A stretch of DNA of 42,850 nucleotides from the NCBI GenBank assembly GCA_023511535.1, contig JAIMBK010000023.1, positions 1-42,850 on the forward strand. Reading direction: 5' to 3'. Within the stretch, counting starts at the first letter, position 1, and each line of letters opens with the position of its first letter. The notes under the pieces were generated by a model, which did no database searches, was not told where the DNA came from, and saw only the letters and a program-made list of their open reading frames with translations. This document shows, piece after piece, positions 39,515 through 42,850 of this stretch. Source of the stretch: Armatimonadota bacterium (GTDB lineage: Bacteria > Bacillota > Desulfotomaculia > Desulfotomaculales > Nap2-2B). A program made the translations under genes and the position numbers.

Positions 39515-41953
39515 TCAGCCTCGCCACCAGATCAAGGGTTTGATGAGCCGGTAATCTAGATTTTGCAGATTAATCGTTTCTCCGTCCGCAAATTCCACAA
39601 TTTTGGAAGTAATGCGTTTAATCCACTTGCCGGTGAGATTGGAAAGGGTTTCGGCGATATCGATGTTTTCGTAAATCCTGGAAAGATCTACTTTTACCTG
39701 GTTTTGCTCCAGATTCACCGCCAACGCTTCCAGCATCTTCAGATCGCGTAGAAAAATATACTGGTGGTAAGGATCTTCGTACGGATTATCGAAAAGATCT
39801 GCATCTTCATATTTTGCCTTGCGCAGAGCATCTTCATATTGCTCCAGCTGGTAATATTTGAGCATGTGGCTGATACCTTTGGCGCTGCCAGGTTTGCCGT
39901 TTTGCCATTTTGTGCAGAAAATCACCTTTTTGATTCGAGGCAGGAGTACAGTTTCAAAGCAATCGGCCATTTCCACCAAAATATACTTGCGCTTGCCCCC
40001 ATCTTGCTGATTCAGGTTGATCACGGCGTGAGCAGTTGTTCCAGAACCGGCGAAAAAGTCAAGAATATAGTCGTTATGATTTGCCAGCATATTAAAGGCA
40101 CGCTGAAGAAAAGTTACGTTTTTTTCTGTAGAAAAATCCCATTTAGAATCTGATTCCAGAACGTCAGTCCAATTTGTATCTAGTAAGATACCTTCAGAAT
40201 CCGGTACTTTATATTCTATTCGCCCCGTTTTAGGATTACGTTTCAATTCCCCATTTTCAATCATCTGGAAAGCCCGGTCCTGAGAATACATCCAATGCCT
40301 TCCTGGAGGAGGTTTTATTCCGAATAATTCATATTCCATTGTTGGTCTGATTCCTGGTGCGTCAAAGGCGTGCCACTTTTCCTTTTTCTGAGATTTTTGA
40401 GGAAGTAAGGGAGGTACGATCAATGTCTTTTCAGAAGCGGCAAATAACATTAAATAACCGGTGCCCCAGTTAAGGCTCCGAACGCGCTCTCTTTCCATAA
40501 TGCTCTTTTTTACGCGTGCCGTTATAATTGTGTTTCGGTACTGTTCAGCCCCAAATAGATCCTCAAGAATTAAACGTAAACGTGCGTCTTCGTTATAATC
40601 AATGCTCACGAAGAGGCCGCCGTCCATCGTGAGCAGTTCCTTTGCCAACGCCAGTCGGTCTGCCATCATGCTGAGCCAGGACGAATGTTGATATTTGTCA
40701 TTGTATAAAAACTCATCACCCCCTGTATTATAAGGTGGGTCAATGTAAATTACCTTTACCTTCTTCCGAAATTTCGGTAAGAGAGTGTTCAACGCTTGAT
40801 AGTTTTCGCTCTTGATTACCCAGCCGTCCAGTGTTTCATCCAGATTGTCGAACAATTCCAGGATTTCTAGTTCTAAATCCTTAAAATACCTGGTGTCAAT
40901 GGGGAGGTAGCGATATTTTTCATTCAAATATTTCCCTATCAGGTTATTTAGCACCACTTCATTCTGTTTAAAATCATCGTCCACCATTCCCAACTGCTGC
41001 CATTCCTCTAACTGGGCCATGAAATTTATATGGTTGAGCAGCCTTTCTACCAGGTTCAGGTTTCTTTCGGCAATCCTGTCCAGCGTAATTACATAGTTTG
41101 AGTTCAACACAAACTTTGGCTTGTTCCAGATTTTTGCCAACTCATCTTCAAACTGACTGATGAAGGCAATAATTTTAAAAGCAATGTCTTTTAAAGTTTG
41201 CAGTTCTCTGATGCGCTGTTCCGTCCAGATATTTTTGCCCGAAAAGAGGTACTGATATAGCCAGAGATCAAACTGCTCTTCTAAAAATGCTTTTGCATTT
41301 TTATTGATGAAATAATCTACTTCACTTTGCCGCTCAAATACGCGGAACGCCTTCTCCAAAACTTCAACGCTAATCTGGGCCCCTGTTTTCTGCAAATTTT
41401 TTAAAATCTCCTCTATTTTTGTCTTTCTGCCGTTTTCAGAGTAGGTAACAGTAAAGACCAGGGTGCCATCATTTCTCTTTGCTTTAAATTCATAAATGAT
41501 TTCTCTTTTTTCGTTTGCCCTTTTGTGTTCTAAAGTAGAAACGTCGAAGAAAAATCGGGTCCCGTCCAGCTCGATTTCCAGATTACGGTAAAGCCGGTCG
41601 GTCTTCACATAATAAAGCATGTGGGTCTTCCAGAAGAGCATTACGTCTTTATCATTGGTGTAAATTTTTTCGTAAACGTTCTGATGAAGCGGAGTGTAAC
41701 GGAAATAAATCGAACCACTTTCGCTAAAGTAGCGGCTGAAAAAGGTATAGAGTTTATCAAAAAGTTCCTCCCGGAAATCGTCAGGTAAGGGCTGCAGGGC
41801 ATTCTCAATATCTTTTTGTAGCTTCGGAAACACGCCCTGCTCGTAATACCGGGACTTAATCCTCATCAGATTAATGTAACCAGACTCTCCCTCCACCTTC
41901 GCGCCAACAAAAATATCCTTTAAAGCATTGTAGAATTTTTGCTCCTTTGTCAT
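39515..41953 (-). CDS. type III-like site-specific DNA methyltransferase (Mod)
   Basis: The 812-residue protein has DPPYNTGGDEFLYNDKYQHS (catalytic motif IV, near residue 405) ahead of DYILDFFAGSGTTAHAVI (AdoMet motif I, near residue 630), the beta-class order of N6-adenine methyltransferases of type III Mod subunits. SWLSMMADRLALAKELL and GGLFVSIDYNEDARL are further family motifs. It probably recognises the target for the partner Res and protects host DNA. It is longer than EcoP1I-type Mod (about 645 residues) because of a 370-residue helical N-terminal region without known motif. The ATG overlaps the stop of a short upstream frame (ATGA). Confidence 0.9.
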   Translation of the reverse strand: MTKEQKFYNALKDIFVGAKVEGESGYINLMRIKSRYYEQGVFPKLQKDIENALQPLPDDFREELFDKLYTFFSRYFSESGSIYFRYTPLHQNVYEKIYTNDKDVMLFWKTHMLYYVKTDRLYRNLEIELDGTRFFFDVSTLEHKRANEKREIIYEFKAKRNDGTLVFTVTYSENGRKTKIEEILKNLQKTGAQISVEVLEKAFRVFERQSEVDYFINKNAKAFLEEQFDLWLYQYLFSGKNIWTEQRIRELQTLKDIAFKIIAFISQFEDELAKIWNKPKFVLNSNYVITLDRIAERNLNLVERLLNHINFMAQLEEWQQLGMVDDDFKQNEVVLNNLIGKYLNEKYRYLPIDTRYFKDLELEILELFDNLDETLDGWVIKSENYQALNTLLPKFRKKVKVIYIDPPYNTGGDEFLYNDKYQHSSWLSMMADRLALAKELLTMDGGLFVSIDYNEDARLRLILEDLFGAEQYRNTIITARVKKSIMERERVRSLNWGTGYLMLFAASEKTLIVPPLLPQKSQKKEKWHAFDAPGIRPTMEYELFGIKPPPGRHWMYSQDRAFQMIENGELKRNPKTGRIEYKVPDSEGILLDTNWTDVLESDSKWDFSTEKNVTFLQRAFNMLANHNDYILDFFAGSGTTAHAVINLNQQDGGKRKYILVEMADCFETVLLPRIKKVIFCTKWQNGKPGSAKGISHMLKYYQLEQYEDALRKAKYEDADLFDNPYEDPYHQYIFLRDLKMLEALAVNLEQNQVKVDLSRIYENIDIAETLSNLTGKWIKRITSKIVEFADGETINLQNLDYRLIKPLIWWRG

Positions 41954-42211
41954 CCTCGTTCACCTACTCCCAAGGTAACGGCCAATTCGTTTAGTCTATA
42001 AAAAATTCGCTCTAGAAACGGTAATTCCTGCCTGCTCTGTATTCCTCCTCGAGAAGTTTCTCAAATATAGTAGTCAGGAGTTTCTCACATGACCATGAAG
42101 CATCCCCACTTTTTAATGTGAGCAAAATTTACCAGATATTTCAAGCGACCAGAACCGCGCTAGAGACCATAGACCATCAGGAATTCCGGCCAGAGTTTGT
42201 ATTTTACATTA
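41954..42211. other. leader of the R-M operon with decayed reading frames
   Basis: No complete gene. On the minus strand a startless frame of 36 codons (42060-41953) ends QELPFLERIFYRLNELAVTL plus a few residues and overlaps mod by ATGA, as if it were the tail of a lost upstream gene. On the plus strand a frame from 42025 to 42267 is open and protein-like but has no ribosome site. GAGAAGTTTCTCA and GGAGTTTCTCA are near-duplicates at about 42051 and 42078. Confidence 0.4.
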
Positions 42212-42484
42212 TTAATCAGTGCGTATCTCCCATCCCGCCAAAGACCATGTGTCCGGCGGGCTGGTAGCGTATTTTAGGTACATTAAGCTCAAGAAGACTT
42301 CCACGGGAATTATCGGTCGGCCGGTTTTTATGTTTGCTCTGGCCAGGAAAGGTTCCAAAAAGCGTTCGTCGTTTAAGAGTTCGTCAACCTTTCTGAGCTC
42401 GCCGTCCAATTCGAGTAGTTCTTTTGGCAAAAACGCCTCTGTTAAGCTGATTTGTCTGGTCTTCTCGTTCTTAAGCCGTAACAC
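42212..42484 (-). pseudogene. N-terminal remnant of an ISNCY-type transposase
   Basis: The 90-residue frame carries EAFLPKELLELDGELRKVDE, then LLNDERFLEPFLARANIKTG and RPIIPVEVFLSLMYLKY, which is the N-terminal pattern of ISNCY/DUF772-type transposases (...DDERFFEPF...GRPxIPxExYLRLMYLKYRY). After YLKY a one-base loss at about 42278 shifts the frame; in the other frame RYQPAGHMVFGGMGDTH follows, a degraded match, then stops. Most of the transposase, including the catalytic region, is missing. The family call is from memory. Confidence 0.6.
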
Positions 42485-42714
42485 TCCTTATCTCTCCTTC
42501 CCTCATCATTTTACCACAAACAAGAAAAATGGGGAAGAAAAAGTGTGGAAAAATAAGGGTTAAAGTGGTTTGTTTTTCAGAGGGTACTAAATAGATAAAG
42601 CTTCTCGCACATATAAAATAGCTTGTCTTGCTTTATATCCCGAGATTGGCGTAAAAATTTACCAATCATAGCTGTGACAAGGGCTCAAACCCATGCCAAA
42701 AAATGGATTAGTCC

Positions 42715-42850
42715 CTACAACCAGTTTTCAACCTTTTTTAGAATCCGTTTTACTTCCTGGGGAGCAAGAATACTTTCGCATCCCAATACTTGCAGGTATT
42801 CCTTCTGTTGCTCGGATGGCTCGGTAATGCTCAGTTTACTCCGGCGCTGA
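42715..42850 (-). CDS. C-terminal end of an unidentified protein, cut by the window edge
   Basis: The minus strand enters the window in frame and reads RRSKLSITEPSEQQKEYLQV, then LGCESILAPQEVKRILKKVE and NWL, ending at TAG 42715-42717. This tail is protein-like and resembles the ends of some transposases or helix-rich proteins, but 44 residues are too few to name it. It lies upstream of the ISNCY remnant on the same strand. Confidence 0.4.
   Translation of the reverse strand, partial: QRRSKLSITEPSEQQKEYLQVLGCESILAPQEVKRILKKVENWL

Noticed and set aside
42623-42850. Plus-strand frame open to the window end
   Set aside because: The minus strand here carries a better protein-like tail; the plus frame has odd composition and no ribosome site.

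Overview
The window reads as a chromosomal segment of a spore-forming, fairly GC-rich Firmicute, most like the Pelotomaculum/Desulfotomaculum (Peptococcaceae) group. The basis is the sporulation genes (spoIIP, a YIEGIA gene with its capping subunit, tepA-ylzJ), the order aroA-cmk-plsC-ispH/rpsA with IspH fused to S1 domains, strong GGAGG ribosome sites and frequent GTG/TTG starts. The genus is an inference.

Layout. 1-2.4 kb: tRNA-Ala(GGC) followed by a decayed integration site (C-terminal tyrosine integrase remnant, Rpn-type fragment), a DUF72 gene and a HicB-like antitoxin. 2.5-7.1 kb: drug-efflux type operon (HlyD-like adaptor, two ABC ATPases, one ABC-2 permease, TetR regulator), resembling E. 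coli ybhGFSR/cecR. 7.2-13.2 kb: leuS, a 49-aa DUF1540 gene, a macro-domain hydrolase, a DUF134 regulator, folP and folB. 13.2-14.3 kb: ylzJ plus a truncated, frameshifted tepA and an Rpn-family remnant.

14.3-22.6 kb: a visibly AT-richer island holding one tightly packed six-gene operon: double-SIS/HAD fusion, dCTP-deaminase/dUTPase-fold protein with a C-terminal membrane helix, PRTase-like protein, ORC/CDC6-like AAA ATPase, an unrecognised protein, and a PfkB kinase. Several genes overlap by 4-8 bases. It looks like a self-contained phosphosugar/nucleotide-handling system with an ATPase, possibly a defence or conflict system, and is the most interesting part of the window. It lies between two diverged copies of tepA-ylzJ, of which only the right-hand one is intact.

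22.7-36.5 kb: core genome again: ylzJ-tepA, a family 4 glycosyltransferase and a glycogen-debranching enzyme (each interrupted by a one-base frameshift at a homopolymer), aroA, cmk, plsC, ispH-rpsA, then DUF1614, spoIIP, YIEGIA and its capping subunit. Four intergenic arrays of an 8-bp AAAGGCAC repeat lie just downstream of plus-strand genes in the window.

36.5-42.85 kb: a second AT-richer accessory block on the minus strand: a type III-like restriction-modification pair (mod-res) followed by transposase remnants. No CRISPR array or rRNA was seen.
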